DNA from: Adineta ricciae
Lineage: Eukaryota; Rotifera; Eurotatoria; Adinetida; Adinetidae
Length of the DNA: 64,000 nucleotides
NCBI GenBank assembly: GCA_905250025.1
Contig: CAJNOJ010000310.1
Span: 51,050 to 115,049, forward strand
Direction: 5' to 3'
Below the pieces are notes generated by a model, which worked only from the letters and a program-made list of their open reading frames with translations, did no database searches and was not told where the DNA came from. Position numbers and translations under genes: made by a program. Shown piece by piece: positions 21,269 through 32,710 of this stretch. The first letter of the stretch is position 1. Each line of letters begins with the position of its first letter.

Positions 21269-23147
21269 ATGGAGAACAGTATGAATGAATTTAGAATTTT
21301 GAAATGTATGAAAATACTAGTACCAATCGTTGGAATCGGAATCGTTCTAACTGTAGTGACATTTGCCATAGCTGTGACTACATTAGTCAAGGTCAATCAA
21401 GGATTTGATGATATTCAATCAAATGGTCCTCAAACAACATTAAGTTCAACTACTAGACCAACGAATCCAGGAACTACAACCACTAAGACACCTGGACCAA
21501 CAACAACAGCAAACACGGCAACAACATCCATGACCTCAAATCGACCAACTAATGATGCGATCTTACCACAAGAAATCGACATTCAAAATGTGATGGGCCA
21601 TCTAAATGCATTACAGAAAATCGCTGACAGTGGAGATGGAACTCGTGCTGTAGATACAACGGGTTTTAATCAAACACTGGACTACATCGTTGACACTCTC
21701 CAAAAAAAGACAAATTTTAGAATCACTCGATCATATTTTCCTGTGAAAAGATTTGAACTCGATGGCGATCCTGTTTTTTCTTCATCGATCAACAATATCT
21801 ATATGACCACTTATAATTATTCATCTAACATAGCCGAGTCCGACTATGCCGTTGCTCGATATTCAACATCTGCGAACTTTCAGGATCCAGTTGAACTTGT
21901 TGTTATTCCAAATCTAGGTTGTGATTCTGTTGACTGGGATAATGCTAAACCATCGGTAGATGGTAAAGTAGTTCTGGTCGAACGAGGTGTCTGCGGTCTT
22001 ACTGACAAAGCCGAATTCGCAATGAAATATAATGCTACTGCAATTCTGATCTATAATCACGCCAATACAGAGAACGATGTCAAGCCTATAATTATCAACT
22101 TAGGTCAAAGAAATCAGATTCCAGCACTGTTTCTGTCCAATACGATTGGTGAACAGCTACTTGCTGCTTCTCAAGATCCATCAAACAATATTACCGTAAA
22201 CATAAGTATTACCGTTCGCAATGAATTGCCAGCTCCCGTAGGAAATATATGTGCAGATACACCAGATGGAGATCCTACTCAGACAATTCTCCTCGGAAGT
22301 CACAGCGATAGCGTGTCCAATGGTCCTGGCATCAATGATAACGGTAAGCACGTAAAATCCTTCTTCTAGATTGTTCTATATTTGCTGTTTCTATTTCTTA
22401 GGTAGTGGTAGTGCTGCTAATCTTGAAATAGCTCTTGTACTTGCTGAACTTTATAACAAAACTATGTATAGCAAATACAAATATCGTGTTCGCTTCTGTT
22501 GGTGGGGTGCTGAGGAACTTGGTCTTCTTGGTTCGCAAGATCATGTCGACAATGCTAAAAATGCCTCAACTCCGGGTGAACGTCTCACAGACTATCTAGT
22601 CAATCTCAATTATGATATGCTTGCCTCACCTAATTTTATATTCGGCATCTATGATGATAAAACTGCAAAGAATGATACACCTGCCTATGCGCTTCCAGGC
22701 TGTAAAAATATCAATGAACTTTTTAGTCATTGGTTCACTGACCAACAGTTACCTTGGACTGAAACTCCATTGAATGGCCGAAGTGATTATGGTCCATTTC
22801 TAGCTAAAGGTATCGTTTCTGGTGGCCTTTTCAGCGGTGCCGAAAGTCGTAAATCAGTAGTAGAACGCAACTATTACGATCAATTGCTTGGCGCAGGATT
22901 AGGTGGACTATCTGATACACCCTACGATTCATGCTATCACAAAGCATGTGATTCCATTCACAACATCAATATTTTCGCTTACACAAGAATGGTACAAGCA
23001 GCTGCTTATGCTTTAGAGTATTTGGGTAAACATGAGAACTTGACAGGATATCTCTATCCAACTGGTAGACCAACACGCTCGGATGATGCCACATCACAAC
23101 AAGAATATGACTCTATCAATGAATACTTTGGACTGCCTTATTTTTAA
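21269..23147 (+). CDS. Type II membrane M28 metallopeptidase with PA domain (copy 3, long Thr/Pro stalk)
   Basis: Exons 21269-22343 and 22402-23147 with a 58-nt GT-AG intron, about 606 residues. The membrane helix (ILVPIVGIGIVLTVVTFAIA) is followed by a stalk of about 50 residues, longer than in the other copies and rich in Thr and Pro. The zinc-site motifs are complete: GSHSDSV, INDNG, WWGAEELG, LNYDM and CYHKACD. Intron position and phase equal those of the other copies, inside the Gly codon after INDN. Its exon 2 starts GTAGTGG, which shows what the target site in the first copy looked like before insertion. This is the most diverged and seemingly unconverted member of the array. Confidence 0.87.
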
Positions 23148-23618
23148 TGTCGCTGCTTTTCATGAGTCTATGAAAGAAAAATATGAGTTTTGAATTATAT
23201 TTCGTAACATCTCTTGAATAAATTCAAACGATCTATTTTCCAGAACAGGACGTTTGAGGGTCCGCTTGAAATGAAAGAATATTTTTCACAATTATAATCA
23301 TTCACTTGATTACCTTCGTTTGAATCAATCACGATGACGATACAATTTCGAAACACTTCATAAAACTTTTCAAACTAATAAAAATCTTGTAAATTCTTCT
23401 ATGCAAAGATTGTAATTACTTTACAACGGCAATTCGAACGCAACATAAAAACAATCCATATCTTGATATATACTTTAGTGATGGGAGTTTGTCATAATAT
23501 GTACGTATTTTGAAAGAAAACAAGATCAAAGTCAATACTTGTTTTTATTTTATATAAATATCTTCATCACTCTAGAGTTTTTCATTAAGTCCGCATTATC
23601 TGAAAAGGTTTAGTAATC
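23148..23618. other. Spacer between M28 genes
   Basis: AT-rich, no gene seen. It holds the upstream region of copy 4. Confidence 0.5.
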
Positions 23619-25414
23619 ATGAATGGAAATCAAGTTGGAAATGATAATGTAACTGGGAATAGCTATGAGAAAGTGACATATACAGTGGATAAACGCAGTA
23701 AATTGCTCTTGCCAGCAGTCTTAGTAGGTGTTCTACTAGTTCTCGTTACTATTGGTCTCACTGTAGCAACATTAGTTATTGTCAATAGTCGATTAAAAGA
23801 ATCAGCAACAACAAGTACACCATCGCTCAATTCTGCCTATGCTGAATCCGTTAAAATTACGGATGTAATGACACATCTGAATGAATTGCAACGAATCGCA
23901 ACAGGTGCCAATGGTAATCGAGCAATCAATACACTCGGATTCAATCAAACGCTTGATTACATTACGAATTCTTTATCATCACATACGAATTTTCAAGTAC
24001 AAAAAAGTTTCTTTTATCTAAGAAATTTCATTCTGGCAGGTAACCCGATTCTATTAACATCTATTGCTGGCGTTATCAAGAACCGTACTTATTCAACTGC
24101 TGTTTCGTCGTCAGAATTCTACATTGCTATGTATTCGAGATCTGCTGACTTTCCCAATTATGTTTCGATCAGTGTCATTCCAAATGTTGGATGTGATGAA
24201 AGCGACTGGAATGCGGCAAGTCCTCCTCCAACGAATAGAGTTGCACTAGTTAAACGAGGTACTTGCAGTTTTGTTGAGAAAGCAGCATTTGCTGTAAAAT
24301 ACAATGTCACTGCCCTTCTAATATATAATGATGGAACATCAGCAGATCGTATTCCACCATTATTCATCAGTTTGGGACAAGAGAACGAATTGCCGGCATT
24401 ATTTCTCTCCTACACACTAGGCCAAGAACTAGCGACCGCTGCTCAAAGTCCGTCAAACGATGTCGGTGTTCGCCTTATTATTCGTTTTACTGATGAAAGT
24501 ACTTTTCCAGTCGGTAATATTTGTGCGGATACACCCACAGGTGATGCAACGCAAACAATTGTCGTTGGAAGTCACAGTGATAGTGTACCTGCTGGACCCG
24601 GAATTAATGATAATGGTACGTAGAATTTTTCCAGGAGTTTTTCCTGTAGAATCGATTAGTATTTTTAGGAAGTGGAAGTGCTGCAAACCTTGGTTTAGCA
24701 ATTGCACTCGCACGACTCTTTCAAACATCTTCCTATGAGAAATACAAGTATCGTATTCGATTCTGCTGGTGGGGAGCTGAAGAAATTGGTTTACTTGGTT
24801 CTGATGACCATGTCAAACAAGCAAAAGTGGCCACTGCTGTAGGTGAACGTCTTCAAGATTATCTTATCAATTTGAACTATGATATGCTCGGATCACCGAA
24901 CTACATCTTTGGTATCTATGATGGTCGAACGGCAAACGATGCTACACCAACACAAGCACTTCCAGGTAGTAACAAGATCAGTGCGTTGTTTCGGGACTGG
25001 TTTGAAGGTCAAAAGTTGCCATGGGACTTCACTGACTTCAGCGGTCGAAGTGATTATGGTCCATTTCTAGCAGAAGGTATTGTTGCAGGTGGATTATTCT
25101 CAGGTGCTGACGAAACCAAATCTCATGAACAACGTAAACGTTATGAAGAAGCCTTGGGACCGAACATGGGCGGTGTTTCTGGTGCTATTCAAGATCCATG
25201 CTATCACAAAGCATGCGATTCGATCGATAACATAAATGTTTTTGCGTATGAAAAGATGGTTCAAGCAGCTGCTTATGCCATAGAATATCTAGCTCGACAA
25301 GATGAATTGGCTACGTGGCTTTATCCAGATGGTAGACCAACACGTACAAATGGTCAATCATCACGACAGAAATATGACTCTATTAACGAATATTTTGGAT
25401 TGCCGTATCTATAG
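23619..25414 (+). CDS. Type II membrane M28 metallopeptidase with PA domain (copy 4)
   Basis: Exons 23619-24615 and 24669-25414 with a 53-nt GT-AG intron, about 580 residues. Cytoplasmic start, membrane helix (LLLPAVLVGVLLVLVTIGL), short linker, PA-containing N-terminal half, and the complete zinc core GSHSDSV, INDNG, WWGAEEIG, LNYDM, CYHKACD. The first half differs clearly from copy 2. From about 24520 through the intron to about 25080 the two are nearly the same, then they differ (GADETKSHEQRKRYEEALG here versus GGDDIKTQEQRDRYDRLLG there). They are again the same at the very C-terminus. The likely role is a surface aminopeptidase. The substrate is unknown. Confidence 0.86.
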
Positions 25415-25742
25415 ACTTGTCTTTTCCAGTCAGGCGTCTTCTTTTCCGTTTATTTTTTGTTTTGAGTCATGCTTACATGCGAAGATGCGTTTGTTTGACT
25501 ATTTTTGGAATAAATTCAATTATGGATTCTTACCCGACGATTGTGATATAATTGAAAACACAAGTCACGCGTCCATGCTATTCCGCACAGTCAAGACTTA
25601 CTCATATTTCTTCGAGAGTTTTCTTATTTCAAGCGGTGGAAAAGAAAAAATAATATTTTGTCTCTCGTTCATTTCACTCTTCCATTTCCCGGAAAACAAT
25701 CGTTTGACATACTAGTTGAACCACTCACACAGACAACACATC
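25415..25742. other. Spacer after the M28 array
   Basis: 328 bp without a supported gene. Open frames here continue out of the peptidase in another frame and are ignored. Confidence 0.5.
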
Positions 25743-26438
25743 ATGACTTTCAAAGGCATGTTAAAGATTTTAGTTAACGATTACAAGAAACAACAAGTGA
25801 GTTAGTTAGTTTCTGGTCATAATAATAGAGTGAATCTAAACTTTTTAGGAACAAAAAATGGTTTCAATTGTTGACGAACTAGTCCGAACACGTAACGAAT
25901 TGAAAGAAGTGAAAGAAAGGCTCCACAATGTAATCTATCTTGTTTCTTTTCAGCCGTCTAATGTGTTTTTTTTGTTTCAGTTACAGTTAACTTCACCTTC
26001 GTCATCGGAATTTCACTCAGAACCAGTGCCTGTTCTAAGTCTATTTGTTCAATATAATGGACTTTTCAATGAACTATGTCATATAAAGCAAACAATGACT
26101 ATTACAGAACTGTTGGTAAGTACGTGAGAATTTTTTTGTTGATAGAATTTCCAATATTTTCTTTCTAAAAATAGATTACACTTCGAGCCATAATTGGAAT
26201 TCCTCTTGAAAATCCTATACATATTCGTGTGCTCAGTGAAGATGGTCTAACAACGTTAGTCTTTCTTCATAAAAATCTGGATCGAACATTGGACTTCTAC
26301 AGCGGACAATTAAAATCGCGCATGATTCTACGCGTCGAAGACGCTGATATGCCAACGAATATCACAAGACCGCCATATCTGCGTTCGAAAAGTACCACAA
26401 GTAGCGAACGCACCTATTCATTTGAATCAGATGTTTAA
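25743..26438 (+). CDS. Small coiled-coil protein, unrecognised, four exons
   Basis: Exons 25743-25796, 25849-25929, 25981-26115 and 26175-26438 all join in phase 0 through 45-60 nt introns, giving about 177 residues. The N-terminal third is helical and charged (KMVSIVDELVRTRNELKEVK). The middle contains LFVQYNGLFNELCHIKQTMT. Then comes a compact hydrophobic region (TLRAIIGIPLENPIHIRVL) with the look of a ubiquitin-like or PB1-like fold, and a Ser/Thr-rich end. The first exon start and the four matching phases argue for a real gene. The family was not recognised. It lies head-to-tail with the RASSF-like gene. Confidence 0.6.
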
Positions 26439-27454
26439 CCGTAGACGTTTTTGTTATTTACATATGTTTTCTTCCGCAAGTTAATTATCGCTGAGTAAAA
26501 AAAAACGAGTTGGGAACGTCGATCGATCGACCATAATAAACAAGGATATAATCTAGTCTCACAGAGATGTCTGTTGGATTATTGCAAAGATATTTCGTTT
26601 CGATTATTGACATAGCGTCTTAGTAATCAGATACAGTTAACGAAAAAAAGAATATATATATATATATTTTTCATTCAAAATCAAATCTTTCACAGTGTAA
26701 AAAAGTCGATGCAAAATGTCAATAGGATAAAACAAGAAGAAAGATCAAATCGGAAGGTTTCTTTCAACGAAGACATTCGGTCATAATCATTAAAATCTAT
26801 TTTTCTACTTGTTATCTCGGCAAATATTCAAGTATTTAACGACGAATACATATACCAAGTTTCCTCAATGGTTTTTGTAAGGTCGTTTAGTGATTACTTG
26901 TTAAATGTTTGATAATTGTCATATGTAATCCTATGAGCTTAATAGACACTTGTATATATGAATAGCAAAAGTAAAAAAGATGATTATATAATTATTTGAA
27001 TGGAATCAATTGTCACTATTGAATTAAATGATAGGTCAATTTTCGTTGACTAGTTCAGTTCGTCGATAAATGTACCTCGTTAGTATTTCTTTTTACACAT
27101 GTATGTGTGTGTGTGTGTGTATACATATATAACTGGAGATAATAGTCCGTATGATGGGTCTCATTTGTCATTGATTGAATGGTCATTGGCAAACCTCATC
27201 ATACGTTTCGAATTGTATATTCGCCTATTCTTATCTGATTTTTTGTTTCTTCGTCTTCTTCTTCTTTTATTTGCTCAAAAGAGCGCGTCTCTTCTTTTCT
27301 TCCTTTGCGTTGCGTTCGGCAGCAGGGACAACGACGATCGCCGTTGATTGATTGTAAAATTTGTTGTATATGTGTTCTGTTCTTTCGTTTTCTCGTTCTC
27401 CTCCACAACGTTTTTTTTTTACTTTTTTTGTAAAACAGCTCGCGATGCTCCACT
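26439..27454. other. Intergenic; upstream region of the RASSF-like gene
   Basis: Contains an (AT)n run at about 26651-26667, a (TG)n run at about 27104-27120, and a pyrimidine-rich stretch just before the RASSF start. No coding exon is supported. Confidence 0.45.
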
Positions 27455-29761
27455 ATGGACCTTCGAGTGTATGTTGATGGTGTTGCGCGCATCATCTGTG
27501 ATCTGACTCGAGCAACTACAGTACATGATATCATTATTGCTCTTGCCCAGTATAAAGGTAAAGCAGGCAGATATTCCTTAATACAACGTGCACCTGATGG
27601 AACACAGCGAACGTTGTCACCTAATGAGTTAACATGTGGGTTAATTCATCATCCTGATTGGGTTTATATTCTACGGCAAAATCCATCGAACCGAAGTCAA
27701 TCGAATGGTCAAAAGCGTTCGAAGAGTTTAGATGGACGAAAAACACCAACACAACAACAGCAACAACAACAACAGCCACCACCGCCACTGAAACAGCAGC
27801 AACAGCAGACATTTTTTGACAGTATGTTAAAACGATTTTATTGCTTGACAGAATTTCGATGATGTATACACATATATATACAACCTTGGATACGATAATA
27901 CGTCTCAGTGAGAATCATATTTTTATGGCATGTCAGGCAAATATAATTACATATATATTCAGTTATTTTCTAACATTAAAGTAATCAAGTGATTGACAGA
28001 AGGACTAAGTGTGTAATTTTCTTCCAAGTCGTCGTTTGCTCATGTGTGCAGGCTGGTTTAATCTTTCACATTTTCATGTGAAAATTCAAGGTATCTTTAT
28101 TATTTTAATCTCCTTCAGATTGTTTTACGATTAAATAGACAGGTTGATGAACGTGTCCATATGTCCCATTCATTTCTCGTTCGATTAACATGGAAGAGTA
28201 AATGAGGCTAATATCAAGTACCTAAGATGTAATCGGCTTAGTTCTTGCATGTTCATTAAAAAGATGGTGAACTATGTCGATATCAATTTTCTCTCGAACT
28301 CATGTCAAAGTCAGTGACTGTAGACAATAACAAACCTCTATGCCTTAACACATTTTTATTCGAATATATGTATAATGTAAAGTTTAAAACAAGTAGAAGA
28401 TAGGGATGAGATAGAAGGTTAATGACATAGGACGATGAAAGTAAACAGTCATATACGATGAACAAAGATCAAATATACCTTGCACTTTAAAACAAGAAGA
28501 TAGAATTCAGTTTACTTTTTTTTTCTATATGCTAGCACCATCACCTATTACCTCACCGGCTGAACATTTTCGAACGATATCGGGTAATGTATTTGCGACA
28601 TTAACATCTGACAATAAAAAACGGGCAAATATCCATCAGATATTTTCATCTAATAAAAGCAATAATATCAATCATTATCTTATTGATTCGACACCTCCGT
28701 CGCCAAGTTTAGCTCGACATCGGCTATCACGAACTCCACTTAGTGAAAATCATTCGCCATTTCCCTATGCCAGACCAAAATCTGCTATACCATCAACATT
28801 AAGTGAAAACAGTGCGTTTCATATTGTGCATAATCCGAACAGTAATTATATAAATATTCAACAACAGCAACAACAAGAATATCTTGCATTAATTCAAATC
28901 CTCAAATCTCAAGAATTACAAGTTGAACAGCAAGAAAAAGAATTAAATGAAAAACAAAAAGGTTCGCATCGACAATTGACACTTTTCCTAGTCAATCTTT
29001 ATTTATCGTTTAGAAATTGAATATCGCGAAGCTCTTCTTCGTCAAACACAATTATATCATGATAATATCCAACATGAGCTAAAATTACTTGAAGAACACG
29101 AACGGCATCTTCTCTCGGAATGTCAAACTTTTACTCAAGAATACTCGCCAGATGCATTGGACATTGAACTAGACTTTCATGAAAAGTTAAGTTCAAACTA
29201 TGAACATCTACAACAGCAAATCACCCGTTGTTCTTCAACGACAGAACAAAAACGACAAATGCAAGATCAACTTCAGTTCAGTATTGAGCAAACACATGAA
29301 GAAATTGAACAAATACAGGCGAATATTAATAACGATAAGAAGGTACACCGAAATCGGAGCCAAATATCGTCATTGATTGTATGTATTTTTTTCCTTTAGG
29401 ATATCCTTCAATACGAATATGATCTTCAACGTTCAGATGTTTCATTAAAACAGCAAGATGACTTATTAGATATCTTGAATCAGCGTAATGCGGACATCGA
29501 ACGTATTATTCAACAAGATCAAAAAGTTATTATGGACTTCGAAGATGCATTAATCGAACTCGAAGATCTATTAATGCAAGGTAAATCCACATTGTACGGA
29601 AACCAATGACCGAAATATTCGTTGTCTTTTGTTTTTCAGATCTTCCCAATGCTTCTTATCATTTTCATGAGACTACCACACACGGTACGCTTATGCCAGT
29701 GCATCTTCAATATATGAATAGTACTCTTTTAAAAATATGCCCGAGTGGCATATGGGTTTAA
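27455..29761 (+). CDS. RASSF7/8-type N-terminal Ras-association protein with coiled coil
   Basis: Exons 27455-27821, 28536-28961, 29014-29342, 29400-29580 and 29640-29761, all in phase, about 474 residues. The N-terminus MDLRVYVDGVARIICDLTRA followed by TTVHDIIIALAQ..GKAGRYSLIQ matches the RA domain of RASSF7/8 (human MELKVWVDG...). Next comes a disordered Ser/Pro and Gln-rich linker with a polyglutamine run, then a long coiled coil (from about residue 240) with Gln/Glu heptads. Vertebrate RASSF7/8 act in cell-cell junctions, mitosis and growth control. The first intron is 714 nt, much longer than the rest. The stop codon overlaps an AATAAA at 29760-29765. Confidence 0.88.
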
Positions 29762-29765
29762 TAAA
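29760..29765 (+). promoter_or_regulatory. AATAAA overlapping the RASSF-like stop codon
   Basis: The TAA stop at 29759-29761 forms part of AATAAA. If used, the 3' UTR would be only some 15-30 nt long. Confidence 0.45.
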
Positions 29766-30024
29766 AGAATCTATTCGATTTTTATTTTTATATTTAATAC
29801 TTATAATCAAATAAACCTGTCTTCTTAATTTACATTTGTGAGAAAGATCTAACATTTGTACAACATCTGATTGACCTAATCGGATAAGTACAATGTCGTT
29901 TTTGTAAGTAAGAGGATTAAACTCATTATACGTGGAGAGAATAAGCGGCAGTGATGTAAGACGATATTCTAAACCCTATATGGTAAAATCAATGATTAGA
30001 ATCGAAAGAAAATGTCGCTTTCAT

Positions 30025-30594
30025 TCATAAGAGTCTCTTCGTCTCGATATCGCGATTGGTAACCACTCTCTTATGAACGATTTTCTCTTCATCTACTAAT
30101 GCATTCCATTGCAATTCGAGTTCTTGACGTATACTCCAACAATGTGTTAACGATGACTTGTGATCATAGAGTTCGTTCTTATCAATTCGAATGTAAGCTA
30201 GTTGATGGAAGACATCGTTATCAATAGCTTCATTTTCATATTTATTTCGTTCTTCTAATGGTAATTTATTCCAACGTTTGAGTAGTTCCATTTCAATTTG
30301 CGTGTTGGTTTTGTATTTATCAATCTGAATGTGTACATTCCATTTTCACGTGTCGAAAAACAAAACGATTACTTGGAGATACTTGATCTCATGTCGATTG
30401 AAAGCAGCGAGAGTGATGAGGACAAGGTAATCTTTGTATGAACAAGTTTGTTCGCGCTCTTCGTACGCTTTTTTAGTCAGACGAACTGCATATTGAAAAT
30501 TCGTTGACGATGGTAGATGATCTTTTTTGTTTGAAATAAATTTCGATCTTTTGTTGACTTTTGTTCGAGATTTGGAAGAATTATTTAGAGTCAT
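30025..30594 (-). CDS. Small basic protein, possible degenerate HMG-box
   Basis: Two exons, 30594-30373 and 30324-30025, with a 48-nt GT-AG intron in phase 0, about 173 residues. The start is basic and Ser-rich (KSRTKVNKRSKFISNKKDH). The second exon has ELLKRWNKLPLEERNKYENE, which resembles helices 2-3 of an HMG box (W..L...ER..Y...A). A further W-containing helix (ELELQWNALVDEEKIVHKR) recalls a second, weaker box. The first helix of the fold is not obvious, so the HMG call is tentative. It may be a nuclear DNA-binding protein. Otherwise unknown. Confidence 0.5.
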
Positions 30595-30933
30595 TGTGAA
30601 ATAAATTATATGGAAGAAAAAAAGCGCGCAGTGCAATCTAATTCATCGTTGATGATCGTAGAAAAACCTTTTGGAAAATTTCCATCGATGAAATTCGATG
30701 GTTTGGTTCTTCGGTAAACAGACGTTCTCAGATAATTGAAATCCTTTATATTCACCTTCTCTTAGTGTTGTTTTATTGACTTAAACAGCCATTTTCTACC
30801 ATCCTTCACCGTCAACTTCACACAAATGTTTTTCATTCTTTCTTCAGAGAAAAAGAATCTGAAGTAGTTGGTTTTTTCCTGCTTAAACCAGTTATAATAC
30901 AACCTTTGCGACAGCACAGATTGTTTTTCAACA
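30595..30933. other. Divergent spacer between the small basic protein and the PBZ-finger gene
   Basis: 339 bp between outward-facing starts, so both promoters must be here. No named motif was identified. Confidence 0.45.
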
Positions 30934-32662
30934 ATGCAATTCAATCGGTAGGCTTGATCAGTAAATTATTCATTTGCGAACGAATTTTTCCGCTGTACAT
31001 AGATTCTCTACGAATAGTTTCTCGACCAGCCGACCATTGCAGCGTTGTAGAGACGGTCACGAGTGTCATTTACTGTATGATAGCTCCAATGAACACAAGT
31101 CACTCTATAGTCATCCGTGCCGATGGTCAGAATTATGTCGCGAAAAAAATAATAATGATAGTGAACACGTACGACTGTTCACACATGATCCACATCAAGT
31201 GCCCTTATGTAAATTTGGTCCTGAGGATTGTAGTAAACTAACGGATGCAGAACATCGACATAGTTATCGACATGAAGGCTTACCAGATTTTCTCATACCA
31301 TGTCGATATAGAGATCAATGCCAAAACCGCTCGACAGAACATGCAAACACATACGCACATCCAAGTAATTCTTATCACCAAACACAAAGTAAGGAAGAGA
31401 ATTTAGGACGATGCGAAAAACAGTCGAACATAATTTAATTAGGTTTCAGAACTACGAATAATTTAAGAAATAATAGTGGTAGTCGGTTTGCGTTTAATCA
31501 AACACCTTGCAAATATGGTGATGAATGCTACAATCAGTCAGATCCAGAACATTGTAGTCGGTATTCTCATCCTTTATCGAGAGATCCTTCGTCACAAATG
31601 CCTCGTAGTTCAACGAAATCGTTCTCGCCAAATACACAATCAACACCAACGGATAACTTCAATACTCGAGCGGTGCCTTCATCAACAAATCATTTAACGT
31701 CTCGTCTACCACCTAGATCAGCGAATAACTTAACTTCACTCCCACCAACTTCGTCGGCTGATAATTCGAACACTCGAGAAGCTTCTACAATAGTACGTCG
31801 ATCTAATATTCATCTTTGCGGAAGTGGTAATGATATGGAACGAGCGTATCGCATTGGAGGTGCATTAGCCATGGAAACATTGAGTAAATCTGATCAGCAA
31901 GCTATTCAAAATATGCCTGAGGATGCAGTTATTGTTGTGCCAGGTTCATTTGATCACATCGATCGTGTCTTGAAGAGTTTAAATATTAAATATATAACTG
32001 TTGAAAATACGAACTTACTAACTCATCCGATTCGACTTGATCAAACCGTCTACATAAATTGCTCCTCCAGTTTCCCGATTGATGCAGCGAGACGACTTCG
32101 ACAACTAGTCGAGCAAGGTCTTCATATTATAACTACCGATTGGGCTTTGACTCATGTTCACAATGTTGCCTTTTCGGACTTTATTCAACATAACGGGTTA
32201 GGCACAGCAGATGAAGTCGTTGGTATAGAAGTTGCTGATTCAAAGCATCCATTGGTAAGCGGCTTTCTACCTGCATCTCAGCATGCTATGCCTCAGTGGT
32301 GGCTAGAAAGCGGTTCTCATCCTATTCGAATCGTGAACAAAGATAAAGTACGTGTACTCATTCGATCCGCCACCTTGGGTGAGAAATATCGTTCAGACGC
32401 TGTTCTCGTTACATTTGACTGCGGTAAAGGAAATGTTATACATATGGTTTCTCATTTCTATTTACAACGTTCTGAAACACGTGACCAACGTCACCAGATG
32501 CCGGCAAAACAGTATGCAATGGATATAAAAGCTTCGACTGGTGCGACAAATCTTGTTGCGAGTCAAGGTCAAAATTTAAACTATGCTCAAATTCAATCAT
32601 CATCAACATCAGCACAGTTTATCTATAATCAACTGTCAACTCGTCTGAATTCCAAAAAATAA
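30934..32662 (+). CDS. Five PBZ-type zinc fingers fused to a glutamine-amidotransferase/ThuA-like domain
   Basis: Exons 30934-30947, 31003-31388 and 31443-32662, about 539 residues. Five C-x(5-6)-C-x(6-9)-H-x(5)-H units occur at about residues 20-180: RCRDGHECHLL..EHKSLYSHP, CRWSELCRE..EHVRLFTHD, CKFGPEDCSK..EHRHSYRHE, CRYRDQCQN..EHANTYAHP and CKYGDECYN..EHCSRYSHP. This is the CYRKNPxH..FSHP pattern of the PBZ finger of APLF and CHFR, which binds poly(ADP-ribose) at DNA breaks. A Ser/Thr/Pro linker follows. The C-terminal 270 residues contain VIVVPGSFDHIDRVLKSL, VYINCSSSFPIDAARRLRQL, EQGLHIITTDWAL and KGNVIHMVSHF, resembling ThuA or class I glutamine-amidotransferase folds. No catalytic Cys-His-Glu set was confirmed. 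Both intron phases fit. The pairing is unfamiliar to me. Confidence 0.8.
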
Positions 32663-32710
32663 ATTTTCTTGTCGTTTTTTTTCCTATATAACGTAATCTA
32701 GAAATTTCAC

